A stretch of DNA of 64,000 nucleotides, from NCBI RefSeq assembly GCF_018882365.1, contig NZ_JACVOP010000001.1, positions 1,034,449-1,098,448 on the forward strand, written 5' to 3'. Positions 19,805 to 29,524 of the stretch are shown here, piece after piece. Within the stretch, counting starts at the first letter, position 1. Every line of letters begins with the position of its first letter. The position numbers and the translations under genes were made by a program. The stretch is from Polynucleobacter sp. 71A-WALBACH. GTDB taxonomy: Bacteria; Pseudomonadota; Gammaproteobacteria; Burkholderiales; Burkholderiaceae. The notes beneath the pieces are model-generated. The model was given only the letters and a program-made list of their open reading frames with translations, was not told the DNA's origin and did no database searches.

Positions 19805-20653
19805 ATGGCTTTGCCCCACAATATTCAGATGTCTAATGCTTCCGTGCCGTTGGTGCACGAGGTGCAGATCATGGATGAGGCAGGGCGCATTAAAACTACC
19901 CATATTCCTGGAGAGCGCCCCTTAACCATTTATTTGGATAAGCGAGAAGTCGTCACCTTGATGACCTTGGGGAGTGCCCCTGAGGCCCTAGTTCTAGGTT
20001 ACTTACGCAATCAGCGCCTAGTAGAGTCACCAGACGATATTGCGAGTATTCAAGTGGATTGGGAGACCGATTCCGCTGCCGTGAAAACCCATCGCAGTAC
20101 CGTAGATATCGACGCCCTTACCAGTAAGCGCGTAGTGACTACGGGCTGTGGGCAGGGCACGATGTTTGGTGGCTTGATTGAAGAAATGTCGGAGATTAGG
20201 CTGCCAGATGGTCCAGAGTTAACTCAAGAAGCGATTGTTGCCCTCATCGATAGCATTCGGATGCACGACACCATTTATAAGAAATCCGGCTCTGTTCATG
20301 CTTGTGCCGTGTTTGAACGGGATGGTAATGACAATGTCCGTCTCTTGCACTTTATTGAGGACGTTGGCAGGCATAACGCTGTGGACTCGATTTCGGGCCT
20401 GATGTGGCTGGCTGACAAGCCAGGCCAAGATCTGATCTTCTTTACTACTGGACGTCTCACCTCCGAAATGGTCATTAAGGGCGCTCAGATGGGCATCCCT
20501 TTCTTATTGACTCGCTCTGGTGTGACCTTAATGGGCTTGGAGCTCGCCCGCAAGACTAATCTCACACTGCTATCCCGGTGCTCAGGTAAGCATTTTGAGA
20601 TCTACAACGCCCCTGAGAGGGTGATTTTTAGTTCGACTCCAGTTTCCCAGTAA
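19805..20653 (+). CDS. fdhD: Formate dehydrogenase accessory sulfurtransferase FdhD
   Basis: The product helps transfer sulfur to the molybdenum or tungsten cofactor of formate dehydrogenase. Family signs are GERPLTIYLDKREVVTLMTLG, GYLRNQRLV, SGSVHACAVF, EDVGRHNAVD and FTTGRLTSEMVIKGAQMG. The frame can start at a TTG (19781), but AAGAGG sits just before the ATG at 19805, which gives a 282-residue protein. The region equivalent to the CxxC loop of E. coli FdhD reads TTGCGQGTMF, so only the first cysteine (C115) is kept. No formate dehydrogenase structural gene is in the window; it would oxidise formate produced by the oxalate pathway. Confidence 0.93.
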   Translation: MALPHNIQMSNASVPLVHEVQIMDEAGRIKTTHIPGERPLTIYLDKREVVTLMTLGSAPEALVLGYLRNQRLVESPDDIASIQVDWETDSAAVKTHRSTVDIDALTSKRVVTTGCGQGTMFGGLIEEMSEIRLPDGPELTQEAIVALIDSIRMHDTIYKKSGSVHACAVFERDGNDNVRLLHFIEDVGRHNAVDSISGLMWLADKPGQDLIFFTTGRLTSEMVIKGAQMGIPFLLTRSGVTLMGLELARKTNLTLLSRCSGKHFEIYNAPERVIFSSTPVSQ

Positions 20654-20694
20654 ATTGCTGGGCGTAGGTCTGGCGATGGTTTTACAATTCGGCC

Positions 20695-21261
20695 ATGACT
20701 ATTAAATCTGACCACTGGATCCGCCGCATGGGCGAACAAGGCATGATCAGCCCGTTTGAACCTGGGCAGGTCCGCCAGGACGCCGCCGGACACAAAATTG
20801 TGAGCTATGGCACTTCAAGCTATGGCTATGACATTCGCTGTGCTGATGAGTTCAAGATTTTCACGAACATCAATAGCACCATCGTAGATCCTAAGAATTT
20901 TGATGAACAATCGTTTGTTGATTTCAAGGGTCCAGTCTGCATCATTCCACCAAACTCTTTCGCTCTAGCAAGAACCGTTGAGTACTTCAAGATTCCACGT
21001 AGTGTATTAACAGTCTGCGTTGGTAAGAGTACTTACGCGCGCTGCGGAATTATTGTGAACGTGACTCCATTCGAGCCTGAGTGGGAAGGTTACGTCACAC
21101 TGGAGTTTTCTAATACGACGCCATTACCTGCAAAAATTTATGCAGGTGAAGGATGTGCACAAGTACTGTTCTTTGAAAGCGATGAAGTGTGTGGCACATC
21201 GTACAAAGATCGTGGCGGTAAGTATCAAGGCCAAGTCGGCGTAACTCTGCCGAAGACTTAA
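20695..21261 (+). CDS. dcd: dCTP deaminase
   Basis: The 188-residue enzyme converts dCTP to dUTP for dTMP synthesis. It shows the family pattern SYGYDIRC near the N-terminus, the active-site region [29 protein letters not shown] with the catalytic glutamate, and the C-terminal GCAQVLFFE and [12 protein letters not shown], which closes over the nucleotide in the trimer. The length is typical of the monofunctional proteobacterial form. It starts 41 bases after fdhD and lies 39 bases before the decarboxylase gene on the same strand. Confidence 0.96.
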   Translation: MTIKSDHWIRRMGEQGMISPFEPGQVRQDAAGHKIVSYGTSSYGYDIRCADEFKIFTNINSTIVDPKNFDEQSFVDFKGPVCIIPPNSFALARTVEYFKIPRSVLTVCVGKSTYARCGIIVNVTPFEPEWEGYVTLEFSNTTPLPAKIYAGEGCAQVLFFESDEVCGTSYKDRGGKYQGQVGVTLPKT

Positions 21262-21300
21262 TCTGTTTAATCGCCATATTGGCGAACTTAAAGGGTACTC

Positions 21301-23568
21301 ATGAAATTTCGTTTTCCAATCATCATTATTGATGAGGACTTTCGCTCTGAAAATATTTCAGGTTCGGGTATTCGCGACTTAGCAGAAGCGATTGAAAACG
21401 AGGGCATGGAAGTGATTGGCCTGACTAGCTATGGCGACCTCACATCCTTTGCCCAGCAGGCTTCTCGTGCCTCCACCTTTATTGTTTCCATTGATGACGA
21501 AGAATTTGTTTCTGATTCTGAGGACCACGATTTACCTGCATTAAATAACTTACGCGCCTTTATTACTGAAGTGCGTAAGCGTAATGAAGATATCCCCATC
21601 TTCCTGTATGGCGAAACCCGTACCTCACGTCATATGCCGAACGACATCTTGCGTGAATTGCATGGCTTCATTCATATGAATGAAGATACGCCAGAGTTTG
21701 TTGCGCGACATATTATTCGTGAGGCAAAGGTCTACCTAGATTCATTGGCTCCCCCATTCTTCCGCGCGCTGACCAACTACGCCTCTGAAGGCTCTTACTC
21801 TTGGCATTGCCCTGGCCACTCTGGTGGTGTGGCTTTCTTAAAGAGTCCAGTAGGTCGTATGTTTCATCAATTCTTTGGTGAGAACATGCTCCGCGCTGAC
21901 GTCTGCAATGCGGTAGAAGAGTTGGGTCAGTTGTTAGACCACACGGGGCCAGTATTGCAAAGTGAGCGTAATGCTGCGCGCATCTTTAATGCGGATCATT
22001 TGTTCTTTGTCACAAACGGTACCTCCACATCAAACAAAATTGTTTGGCACTCTACTGTTGCCCCTGGTGATGTAGTTTTGGTAGATCGAAATTGCCATAA
22101 GTCAGTGATTCATTCGATCACGATGATGGGCGCGATTCCAATCTTCTTGATGCCAACCCGTAATCATTTGGGCATTATTGGCCCAATTCCAAAAGAAGAG
22201 TTTGAATGGAAAAACATCAAGAAGAAAATTGATGCTAATCCATTTATTAAAGACAAGAACGTAGTGCCACGTGTCATGACGCTCACACAAAGTACTTATG
22301 ACGGAATTATCTATAACGTCGAGATGATTAAAGAAATGCTCGATGGCAAAGTAGATTCATTGCATTTTGATGAAGCTTGGTTGCCGCATGCTGCATTCCA
22401 TCCCTTCTACAAAGACATGCATGCGATTGGTTCCGATCGTAAGCGTACCAAGAAGAGCTTAATGTTCGCTACCCAGTCAACTCATAAGTTATTGGCCGGT
22501 CTCTCACAAGCTTCGCAGGTATTGGTGCAGGATGCAGAAGAGTGCAAGCTTGACCGTGATTGCTTTAATGAAGCCTATTTAATGCATACCTCCACTAGTC
22601 CGCAGTACGCCATCATCGCTTCTTGCGATGTGTCTGCTGCCATGATGGAGTCTCCTGGCGGTACTACGCTGGTTGAGGAATCGATTGCGGAGGCGATGGA
22701 CTTCCGTCGCGCGATGCGTGAAGTGGATGATAAGTTTGGCGCTGACTGGTGGTTTAAGGTTTGGGGTCCAGATCACTTAACCGAAGATGGCATTGGTGAG
22801 CGTTCGGATTGGATTCTCGAACCCAATGCTAACTGGCATGACTTTGGAAAAGTGGCCAAAGATTTTAATATGCTGGATCCAATTAAGGCGACGGTAGTAA
22901 CGCCTGGACTGGATATCGAAGGCAACTTCGGCTCTATGGGGATTCCAGCAAGTATTGTGACTAAGTACTTGGCTGAGCACGGCGTGATCGTAGAGAAGTG
23001 TGGTCTTTACTCCTTCTTCATCATGTTTACGATTGGTATCACCAAAGGTCGTTGGAATACCTTGGTAACTGAGTTGCAGCAGTTCAAGGATCATTTTGAT
23101 AAGAACGCCCCGCTCTGGAAAGTATTGCCAGAGTTTGTAGCTAAGCACCCCCGCTATGAGCGCGTTGGCCTCAAAGATATTTGCCAGCAGATTCATGAGT
23201 TCTATAAGAGCCGTAATGTGGCGCGTATGACTACGGAGATGTATACCTCGGATATGGTTCCAGCGATGATGCCTTCTGAAGCTTGGGCCAAGATGGCGCA
23301 TAAAAAAGTGGATCGCGTTCCTTTGGATCAACTCGAAGATCGGATTACGGCAATGCTAGTAACACCGTATCCTCCAGGTATTCCATTGTTGATCCCGGGT
23401 GAGCGCTTTAATAAACGCATCATTGACTATCTCTACTTTGCGCGTGACTTCAATGAGCAATTCCCAGGTTTTGAAACCGACATCCATGGCTTGGTGAAAG
23501 CGGATGTTGGTGGGCGTAGCGAATACTATGTTGATTGCGTGAGGCAAGAGCCAGATATCACTTTGTGA
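21301..23568 (+). CDS. Orn/Lys/Arg decarboxylase (class I, PLP-dependent)
   Basis: The 755-residue protein is a large bacterial amino-acid decarboxylase of the Orn/Lys/Arg class. It has an N-terminal wing domain of receiver-like fold (residues 1-125), the PLP domain (SWHCPGHSGGVAFLKS, FFVTNGTSTSNKIVWHS, LHFDEAW) with the cofactor lysine K396 in ATQSTHKLLAG, and the C-terminal domain. These enzymes make cadaverine, putrescine or agmatine and can consume protons under acid stress. The exact substrate cannot be fixed by eye; betaproteobacterial copies are usually named arginine/lysine/ornithine decarboxylase. No antiporter gene is next to it. AAAGGG precedes the ATG. Confidence 0.92.
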   Translation: MKFRFPIIIIDEDFRSENISGSGIRDLAEAIENEGMEVIGLTSYGDLTSFAQQASRASTFIVSIDDEEFVSDSEDHDLPALNNLRAFITEVRKRNEDIPIFLYGETRTSRHMPNDILRELHGFIHMNEDTPEFVARHIIREAKVYLDSLAPPFFRALTNYASEGSYSWHCPGHSGGVAFLKSPVGRMFHQFFGENMLRADVCNAVEELGQLLDHTGPVLQSERNAARIFNADHLFFVTNGTSTSNKIVWHSTVAPGDVVLVDRNCHKSVIHSITMMGAIPIFLMPTRNHLGIIGPIPKEEFEWKNIKKKIDANPFIKDKNVVPRVMTLTQSTYDGIIYNVEMIKEMLDGKVDSLHFDEAWLPHAAFHPFYKDMHAIGSDRKRTKKSLMFATQSTHKLLAGLSQASQVLVQDAEECKLDRDCFNEAYLMHTSTSPQYAIIASCDVSAAMMESPGGTTLVEESIAEAMDFRRAMREVDDKFGADWWFKVWGPDHLTEDGIGERSDWILEPNANWHDFGKVAKDFNMLDPIKATVVTPGLDIEGNFGSMGIPASIVTKYLAEHGVIVEKCGLYSFFIMFTIGITKGRWNTLVTELQQFKDHFDKNAPLWKVLPEFVAKHPRYERVGLKDICQQIHEFYKSRNVARMTTEMYTSDMVPAMMPSEAWAKMAHKKVDRVPLDQLEDRITAMLVTPYPPGIPLLIPGERFNKRIIDYLYFARDFNEQFPGFETDIHGLVKADVGGRSEYYVDCVRQEPDITL

Positions 23569-23584
23569 TTTATGATTGCTTCAT

Positions 23585-23611
23585 AAAAAACCACCTGCGG
23601 GTGGTTTTTTA
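23585..23611. terminator. Bidirectional terminator between decarboxylase and TRAP genes
   Basis: AAAAAACCACC (23585-23595) pairs with GGTGGTTTTTT (23600-23610), giving U tracts on both strands. It overlaps the stop codon of the TRAP large permease gene on the minus strand. Confidence 0.9.
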
Positions 23612-25141
23612 TTTGATTGACTTATCTAGTTGAAAGACCACTGGTGCATCTTCATCTAACTTGCTTGGTGGTGCATTCGGTTTAGCCTCATCGCCCCCAG
23701 TGAAATTAAAGTCTTGGCTCTGAATGACTGCTGCAGGCTTATCGAGAAGGGCGGTTACTAGACTTGGGAATGCGGCTACCACAACAACCATGATGAGTTG
23801 CAGCGCAACCCAAGGCAATGCACCCCAATAGATATCGCTACTCTTCACTTCTTTGGGTGCTACGCCACGCAAATAGAAGAGCGCAAATCCAAAGGGTGGG
23901 TGCATAAATGAAGTTTGCATATTCACGCACAGCATGACCCCAAACCACACGAGTGCGGCACTAGCTGCGGCTTGTGGATTGCCATTCATAGAGGCAAGCA
24001 GTACCGGTGAGAGCAGTTTGACTGCGACAGGTGCAAGCATCGGAACGACGATGAAAGCAATTTCAAAGAAGTCCAAAAAGAATGCCAAGAAGAAAACAAA
24101 TAGATTCACAACCACCAGGAATCCAATCCATCCTCCAGGAAGATTAGAAAAGAGCTCCTCTACCCAGTGACCGCCATCGACTCCTTGAAAGACAACTGAG
24201 AAGCAGGTGGAGCCAATCAGGATGAATACCACCATCGCAGTAATGCGCATGGTGTTTTGATAAGCCTCTTGTATCAATCCCTTGAGATTAGGAATAGTTG
24301 CCCTACGAATCCACGCCAATAACAACGCACCCATTGCCCCCATGGCGCCAGATTCAGTTGGGGTTGCAATGCCAGTCATGATGGTTCCCAGTACCAAGAA
24401 AATCAGCACTGCTGAAGGGATGATCCCCATGAGACATTGCTTCCAGAGGGGCCACCCTTTGAGGGTGAGCTCATTTTCTGGGGCGGCGGGCAGGTAGTCG
24501 GGTCTAAAGCGGGAAAGGAAAAAGGTGTAAAGAGCAAATAGACCAATTTGCAGCAAGGAAGGGCCCCAAGCACCTAGGTACATGCTGCCCACATCAGCGC
24601 TACCACTTTGGGTTTTTAACTGGTCAGCCAGCACTATCAGCACTAGAGAAGGTGGCACCAGCTGAGTAATGGTCCCAGAAGCCGCTAAAACGCCCGTAGC
24701 GTAGCGCATGTTGTAGCCGTAACGCATCATTACCGGAAGAGAGATCATTGCCATAGCGATCACCTGAGCGGCTACGGTGCCAGTGATCGCTCCCAGAATG
24801 AATCCCACAATAATGACTGAGTAACCCAGTCCACCCCGAATACGCCCAAAGAGCTGACCCATAGAATCCAGCATCTCTTCCGCAAGGCCGCAGCGCTCAA
24901 GGATGGCGCCCATAAAGGTAAAGAAGGGGATGGCTAGCAATAGGTCGTTAGCGAGAACGCCACCAAAGATGCGTTGAGGGATGGCTTGTAAAAAAGGCAT
25001 GCCAAAGAAATTCTCGCCAATCGCAATACCAGCGAAGAATAATCCCGCCGCCATCAAAGAAAAGGCTACTGGAAAGCCGATCAACATAAACACGATTAAT
25101 CCGCCAAACATCAGCGGTGGCATCCATTCAAGTGGAATCAT
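23609..25141 (-). CDS. TRAP transporter large permease (DctM-type)
   Basis: The 510-residue protein has about twelve hydrophobic segments and the DctM pattern (FTFMGAILERCGLAEEMLDSMG, LGAITGTVAAQVIAMAMISLP, ATGVLAASGTITQLVPPSLVLI, MQTSFMHPPFGFALFYLRG). It forms the sodium-driven transport domain for an organic acid. A hydrophilic tail of about 50 residues (after residue 460) follows the last membrane segment, longer than usual. The start overlaps the DctQ-type gene by four bases. No DctP-type binding protein is encoded nearby, so the pair depends on one elsewhere or the neighbour has been lost. It is close to the mannitol/chloroaromatic subfamily in general appearance. Confidence 0.92.
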   Translation of the reverse strand: MIPLEWMPPLMFGGLIVFMLIGFPVAFSLMAAGLFFAGIAIGENFFGMPFLQAIPQRIFGGVLANDLLLAIPFFTFMGAILERCGLAEEMLDSMGQLFGRIRGGLGYSVIIVGFILGAITGTVAAQVIAMAMISLPVMMRYGYNMRYATGVLAASGTITQLVPPSLVLIVLADQLKTQSGSADVGSMYLGAWGPSLLQIGLFALYTFFLSRFRPDYLPAAPENELTLKGWPLWKQCLMGIIPSAVLIFLVLGTIMTGIATPTESGAMGAMGALLLAWIRRATIPNLKGLIQEAYQNTMRITAMVVFILIGSTCFSVVFQGVDGGHWVEELFSNLPGGWIGFLVVVNLFVFFLAFFLDFFEIAFIVVPMLAPVAVKLLSPVLLASMNGNPQAAASAALVWFGVMLCVNMQTSFMHPPFGFALFYLRGVAPKEVKSSDIYWGALPWVALQLIMVVVVAAFPSLVTALLDKPAAVIQSQDFNFTGGDEAKPNAPPSKLDEDAPVVFQLDKSIK

Positions 25142-25689
25142 TGCATGGGCTTTTCATAACGGAGATCGGCGGCCGGTAATGTTTCTTTGCCCTTGAGGGC
25201 GCCAATACGTTTGATGATTTCTGAAAGACCTTGAAGGCTCAGCATAAAGAAGCCAAAGGGTACAACAAACTTAATAGGGTAGCGTGACAAACCACCTGAA
25301 TTAAGTGAGTGCTCCGAGATCAACCACGAGGGGTAAAACAGGGTGGCCCAAGATAGCCAAGCAAAAAGAATGCAGGCTGGCATTAAAAAAACAATCAAGC
25401 CAAAGAGATCCACATAGAGACGTCCACGATCAGATAGTTGCGAGTAAATTAAATCTACTCGAACATGTTCATTGCGTTTCAGGGTGTAGGAGGCGCCGAG
25501 CATGACGGCGGCAGCAAATAGGTACCACTGTAATTCCAGTGGCCAGTTGTTGCTCATATCCAAGCTGTAGCGTAGGAGGGCATTAGCGGCAGACACAACA
25601 CAAGACAGCAAGATCATGATGCTGGCTATCTTGCCCAGGAATTGATTTAGGCGATCAATTCCTGTAGAGAGCGTTCCCCAAAAGTGCAT
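25138..25689 (-). CDS. TRAP transporter small permease (DctQ-type)
   Basis: This 183-residue protein has four predicted membrane segments with the DctQ pattern: an N-terminal helix (LGKIASIMILLSCVVSAANALLRYS), SNNWPLELQWYLFAAAVMLGASYTLKRNEHVRVDLIYSQLSDR-type core, and a last segment FVVPFGFFMLSLQGLSEIIKRIG. It pairs with the large permease, whose start it overlaps by four bases. It is separated by only five bases from argH upstream and may be read through from it. No binding-protein gene accompanies the pair. Confidence 0.9.
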   Translation of the reverse strand: MHFWGTLSTGIDRLNQFLGKIASIMILLSCVVSAANALLRYSLDMSNNWPLELQWYLFAAAVMLGASYTLKRNEHVRVDLIYSQLSDRGRLYVDLFGLIVFLMPACILFAWLSWATLFYPSWLISEHSLNSGGLSRYPIKFVVPFGFFMLSLQGLSEIIKRIGALKGKETLPAADLRYEKPMQ

Positions 25690-25694
25690 CCAGT

Positions 25695-27113
25695 TTAGAG
25701 ATCTGCGCGACCCCGTTTAATTGCAGCCAGTACTTGCGCTGGAGCAGTACCACCAGTGTGTTGGCGAGAATTTACTGAGCCGTCTACTGTCAACAGAGCG
25801 AAGACGTCATCACCCATCAGCTCAGGGCGATTGTCTAAACCACAAGCAAAGCGCAATTCGGGAAGACTTAAATCGGTGAGCATGCAGTTGCGACCAACAC
25901 AGGCTTTCACGGCGTGGGCTACTGCTTCATGAGCATCACGGAACGCCAAACCTTTTTTAACTAAGTAATCGGCAAGGTCAGTAGCCGTTGCAAAACCTTC
26001 TTCAGCAGCAGCCTTCATCACATCGGCTTTAACCTGAATATGTGGAACCATATCAGCGAAGATGCGCAAAGTATCTTGCACGGTATCTACGGCATCAAAT
26101 AGCGGCTCTTTGTCTTCTTGATTATCTTTGTTGTATGCCAATGGCTGACTCTTCATTAAAGTTAATAAAGAAATTAAGTCACCATATACGCGACCTGTTT
26201 TGCCACGAGCCAATTCTGGTACATCGGGATTCTTTTTCTGGGGCATGATGGAGCTGCCCGTACAGAAGCGATCAGGCAGATCAATAAAGCCAAAGCGTGG
26301 GCTGAGCCACAGCACAAGCTCTTCAGATAAGCGGGACACGTGCATCATCAAAATGGATGCAAAGGCGCAGAACTCAATTGCGAAGTCGCGATCTGATACT
26401 GCATCCAGCGAGTTATTGCAGATGCCATCAAAACCGAGAATCTTGGCAACTTGCTCGCGATCGATTGGGTAAGTTGTTCCAGCTAAGGCGGCTGCGCCGA
26501 GCGGTAGACGATTGAAGCGGGCGCGTAAATCAGCTAAGCGGCTAGCATCGCGACTAAACATTTCGTAATAAGCCATCAAGTGATGGCCAAAAGTAATGGG
26601 CTGAGCTACTTGTAAGTGAGTGTGACCAGGCATGATCGTGGCAGAGTGAGTTTCTGCAAGATCAAGCAGGGCGATGCGAAGAGTTTTGAGGGTGACTGCG
26701 ATTTGATCAACGCTGTCTCGCAACCAGAGGCGCAAATCAGTCGCCACTTGGTCATTGCGTGAACGACCGGTGTGCAGACGTTTACCAGCATCACCAACTA
26801 ATTCAGTCAGACGAGCTTCGATGTTCAGGTGAACATCTTCTAAGGCGAGTTGCCAGTTGAATTCACCAGCCTCGATCTCAGTTTTGATCTGAGTCATGCC
26901 CTTTTGAATATCCGCCAAATCTTGTGCGCTAATAATCTTTTGGGTAGCCAGCATTTCAGCGTGAGCTAAGGATCCCGCGATATCTACTAAGGCAAATCGT
27001 TGGTCAAAGCCAATGGAGGCGGTATAACGTTGAACTAGTTCGTCAACGGGTTCGTTAAAACGGGCCGACCAAGCTTGGGCTTTGTTGGCGAGGGAATTTT
27101 TTGATGAGCTCAT
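25695..27113 (-). CDS. argH: Argininosuccinate lyase
   Basis: The last enzyme of arginine synthesis splits argininosuccinate into arginine and fumarate. Family features are [24 protein letters not shown] at the start, [46 protein letters not shown], and the fumarase/lyase signature [20 protein letters not shown]. The frame extends upstream to 27203, but that would overlap the hemC region; the ATG at 27113 ([13 protein letters not shown]) gives 472 residues and the normal N-terminus, so it is preferred. It is divergent from hemC with 43 bases between the start codons, so promoters must overlap. Confidence 0.95.
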   Translation of the reverse strand: MSSSKNSLANKAQAWSARFNEPVDELVQRYTASIGFDQRFALVDIAGSLAHAEMLATQKIISAQDLADIQKGMTQIKTEIEAGEFNWQLALEDVHLNIEARLTELVGDAGKRLHTGRSRNDQVATDLRLWLRDSVDQIAVTLKTLRIALLDLAETHSATIMPGHTHLQVAQPITFGHHLMAYYEMFSRDASRLADLRARFNRLPLGAAALAGTTYPIDREQVAKILGFDGICNNSLDAVSDRDFAIEFCAFASILMMHVSRLSEELVLWLSPRFGFIDLPDRFCTGSSIMPQKKNPDVPELARGKTGRVYGDLISLLTLMKSQPLAYNKDNQEDKEPLFDAVDTVQDTLRIFADMVPHIQVKADVMKAAAEEGFATATDLADYLVKKGLAFRDAHEAVAHAVKACVGRNCMLTDLSLPELRFACGLDNRPELMGDDVFALLTVDGSVNSRQHTGGTAPAQVLAAIKRGRADL

Positions 27114-27156
27114 AAACGCAGTATATTGGTGTAGGTCTTTGATTATTTTAAATGTT

Positions 27157-28137
27157 ATGTCCCAAACCCCCATTTCTAGCTCTATAAGCTCCGTCTCCGC
27201 CACCCCTCAGCGCCTGGTAATCGCCTCCCGTGAGAGCCGGCTTGCCATGTGGCAGGCAGAACATGTCCGGGATTGCCTTAAAAAGCTCTACCCAGCATGC
27301 GACGTGCAGATCCTGGGGATGACTACCCGTGGCGACCAAATACTGGATAAAGCCCTCTCTAAGGTCGGTGGCAAGGGTTTATTTGTTAAAGAGCTTGAGA
27401 CTGCTCTAGAGGATGGTCGGGCTGATTTAGCGGTGCATTCCCTGAAAGATGTCCCCATGGTGATGCCAGAGGGCTTTGATTTGTCTTGTGTGATGGCGCG
27501 TGAAGATGCGCATGATGCATTTGTCTCAAATGACTACGCCAGTCTTGAGGATTTACCAAAAGGCGCGGTAGTAGGCACATCTAGCTTGCGACGTGAATCT
27601 GTTCTCAGATCCCAGTTCCCACATTTAGAAATTCAGCCCTTGAGGGGAAATTTAGATACCCGCATGGGCAAGCTCGATCGCGGTGAATATCAAGCCATTA
27701 TTTTGGCTGCCGCTGGTCTCAAGCGACTTGGCTTAGAAAGTCGTATTAGAGCCCTGTTACCAATTGATCCGTACACACCAGCTGCCGGTCAGGGCGCTCT
27801 CGGTATCGAAACCCTCAGCAAGCATCCCAATATTAAAGAGTGGCTTGCGCCACTAAATGATTTACCGACCCTCTTTGCGGTTACTGCTGAGCGTATGGTG
27901 TCACGTCAATTGGGCGGTTCTTGTGAAGTACCTTTGGCTGCTTACGCTACCTGGGATCAGGATCATATGACAATCCGATCTTTTGTCGCTAGCGTAGATG
28001 GCACTGCAAGCTGTCTGGCTAGTGCTAAAGGCTCAGTGAAGAACTTAGAGCAGGCTGAGGCGCTCGGTCTATCAGTTGCGCGAGATCTGATTTCTCAAGG
28101 TGCTGAGCGTCTATTGCCTAACGGTTTACCCAAGTAA
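27157..28137 (+). CDS. hemC: Hydroxymethylbilane synthase (porphobilinogen deaminase)
   Basis: The enzyme links four porphobilinogen units into hydroxymethylbilane in heme and corrinoid synthesis. Visible motifs are [72 protein letters not shown] and the cofactor-cysteine motif [15 protein letters not shown]. The reading frame opens 25 codons earlier, but the ATG at 27157 ([11 protein letters not shown]) gives a 326-residue protein and avoids the argH start. hemD follows six bases after the stop, so the two form an operon. Confidence 0.96.
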   Translation: MSQTPISSSISSVSATPQRLVIASRESRLAMWQAEHVRDCLKKLYPACDVQILGMTTRGDQILDKALSKVGGKGLFVKELETALEDGRADLAVHSLKDVPMVMPEGFDLSCVMAREDAHDAFVSNDYASLEDLPKGAVVGTSSLRRESVLRSQFPHLEIQPLRGNLDTRMGKLDRGEYQAIILAAAGLKRLGLESRIRALLPIDPYTPAAGQGALGIETLSKHPNIKEWLAPLNDLPTLFAVTAERMVSRQLGGSCEVPLAAYATWDQDHMTIRSFVASVDGTASCLASAKGSVKNLEQAEALGLSVARDLISQGAERLLPNGLPK

Positions 28138-28143
28138 GTCTCA

Positions 28144-28953
28144 ATGAGCAATAAGACCATTGTGATTACCCGTCCAAGTGGACAGGCGCGGCAATTATCG
28201 GAGGCGCTTCAGATAAACCTACTCAACAGTGGTTTTACGCCTGAAACTACTCCTAAGATTATTTCTTTACCCTTACTCACTATCGCTCCGAAGAGTGATG
28301 ATGCTTTAGTCGAGAAGATCATTAAGGCACTCAAGACCGCAGACCTTGCAATTTTTGTTAGCCCAAATGCGATTGAATGCACGATGCGCTTGCTGGAACA
28401 GTCTTGGCAAGATTTATCGGATAAGCCTTTGCCAGTAGGCGTTATGGGTGGCAGTAGCATGGTAGCCCTGAAAAATCATGGCATTGGTGTTGAGGGTAAT
28501 CCCACGAAAGTCATTCTTCCTCAGCGCAACGCGCAATGGGATTCCGAAGGTTTATGGGTCGAATTGCAGAAGCTGAGCTGGGATTGGTCGACTAAGAAAG
28601 TCATCATTTTTAAGGGTGAGGGTGGGCGCGACTGGCTGGCTGACACCTTAAAAAATGCCGGCGCGCAAGTAGAGGCATTCTCAGTTTATGCGCGCGTGCC
28701 TTTAGATCTTAATAGCCCTGCCTGGAATGAGATTCAGGGGATGGATTTTGCTAAATCACTTTGGCTCCTCACCTCATCTGAGGCAGTGCGATATTTAGGG
28801 CAAGCTAATCTACCGCTCGATCTAGCAACCGCTATTTGCCCGCATCATAATATTGCCGATGCTGCTGAGCAGATTGGCTTCGGCGAGGTATTTACTTGTG
28901 AGCCTGGTGACGACGCCTTAATTGCTGCATCCCAAGCCTGGCTAACGATTTAA
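28144..28953 (+). CDS. hemD: Uroporphyrinogen-III synthase
   Basis: This 269-residue protein has the two-lobed pattern of HemD: TIVITRPSGQARQLSEAL at the N-terminus, FVSPNAIECTMRLL, KVIIFKGEGGRDWLADTLKNAGAQVEAFSVYARVPLD in the middle and LLTSSEAVRYLGQ near the end. It closes hydroxymethylbilane with inversion of ring D to give uroporphyrinogen III. The family is weakly conserved, but its position six bases after hemC makes the call firm. No HemX domain is fused. Its end overlaps the convergent ubiC gene by four bases. Confidence 0.93.
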   Translation: MSNKTIVITRPSGQARQLSEALQINLLNSGFTPETTPKIISLPLLTIAPKSDDALVEKIIKALKTADLAIFVSPNAIECTMRLLEQSWQDLSDKPLPVGVMGGSSMVALKNHGIGVEGNPTKVILPQRNAQWDSEGLWVELQKLSWDWSTKKVIIFKGEGGRDWLADTLKNAGAQVEAFSVYARVPLDLNSPAWNEIQGMDFAKSLWLLTSSEAVRYLGQANLPLDLATAICPHHNIADAAEQIGFGEVFTCEPGDDALIAASQAWLTI

Positions 28954-29522
28954 TCGCTAGGGTAGTTCAGTAGCGCTGGCAGGAATACTTCACTCACCAA
29001 GAGTGGGCGCCCTTTAAGTTGGTATAGCGTACGTCTTGCCCAGCTAACCGATGGTAGCTCTGGGTATTGCTGAAAACATTTTTTCCATAACGCGCTTTGC
29101 TTATCTAGGCGAGCAATTTCTCGAAGAGGTTTCTTTTTAGAGTGCATGCGTGTTTTGGCAAATAGCACCGCGCCTAATGGTTTCTTACCTAAGCGTAGAA
29201 CCTCATGGTTACTACCGCTCGAGCTGCTACTGGGAATAATGCTGTGTGCCATGACTAAGGGAATGCCATTGGCGCAAAGCAATACCTCTCTAATGCGACA
29301 ACGCTTGATCTTGAAATGAAAATAGCGACTCTCGTCGCTATTTAGGTCTTGCCGGCAATCTCGCAGAACTACTACTTCTAGTTTTTGTCCGATTGCGCGT
29401 TCAATTTTTTGGGTTAAAGAACCAGTATCACTAAGCCAAGACTGCCACTTGCGTGGCGCTTGATGCAGCTCACCGGAATCGACTCGATTCCATGCAGAAC
29501 GGAGACGACGACGGTGAACCAT
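28950..29522 (-). CDS. ubiC: Chorismate--pyruvate lyase
   Basis: The 190-residue protein fits UbiC, which converts chorismate to 4-hydroxybenzoate as the first step of ubiquinone synthesis. Supporting segments are WLSDTGSLTQKIE near residue 29 (the substrate-binding RxWLxxxxSLT region), REVLLCANGIPLVMAHSIIP, and the C-terminal ARRTLYQLKGRPLLVSEVFLP. It lies three bases after the RhlE-like helicase stop and converges with hemD with a four-base overlap. A run of serines and a glycine (SSSSSGS) near residue 100 is a loop insertion. Confidence 0.9.
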   Translation of the reverse strand: MVHRRRLRSAWNRVDSGELHQAPRKWQSWLSDTGSLTQKIERAIGQKLEVVVLRDCRQDLNSDESRYFHFKIKRCRIREVLLCANGIPLVMAHSIIPSSSSSGSNHEVLRLGKKPLGAVLFAKTRMHSKKKPLREIARLDKQSALWKKCFQQYPELPSVSWARRTLYQLKGRPLLVSEVFLPALLNYPSD

Positions 29523-29524
29523 TT

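Noticed and set aside
22777..23331. A 184-codon ORF antisense to the Orn/Lys/Arg decarboxylase
   Set aside because: The sense frame encodes a clearly conserved enzyme; the antisense product shows no family pattern and has no ribosome site.
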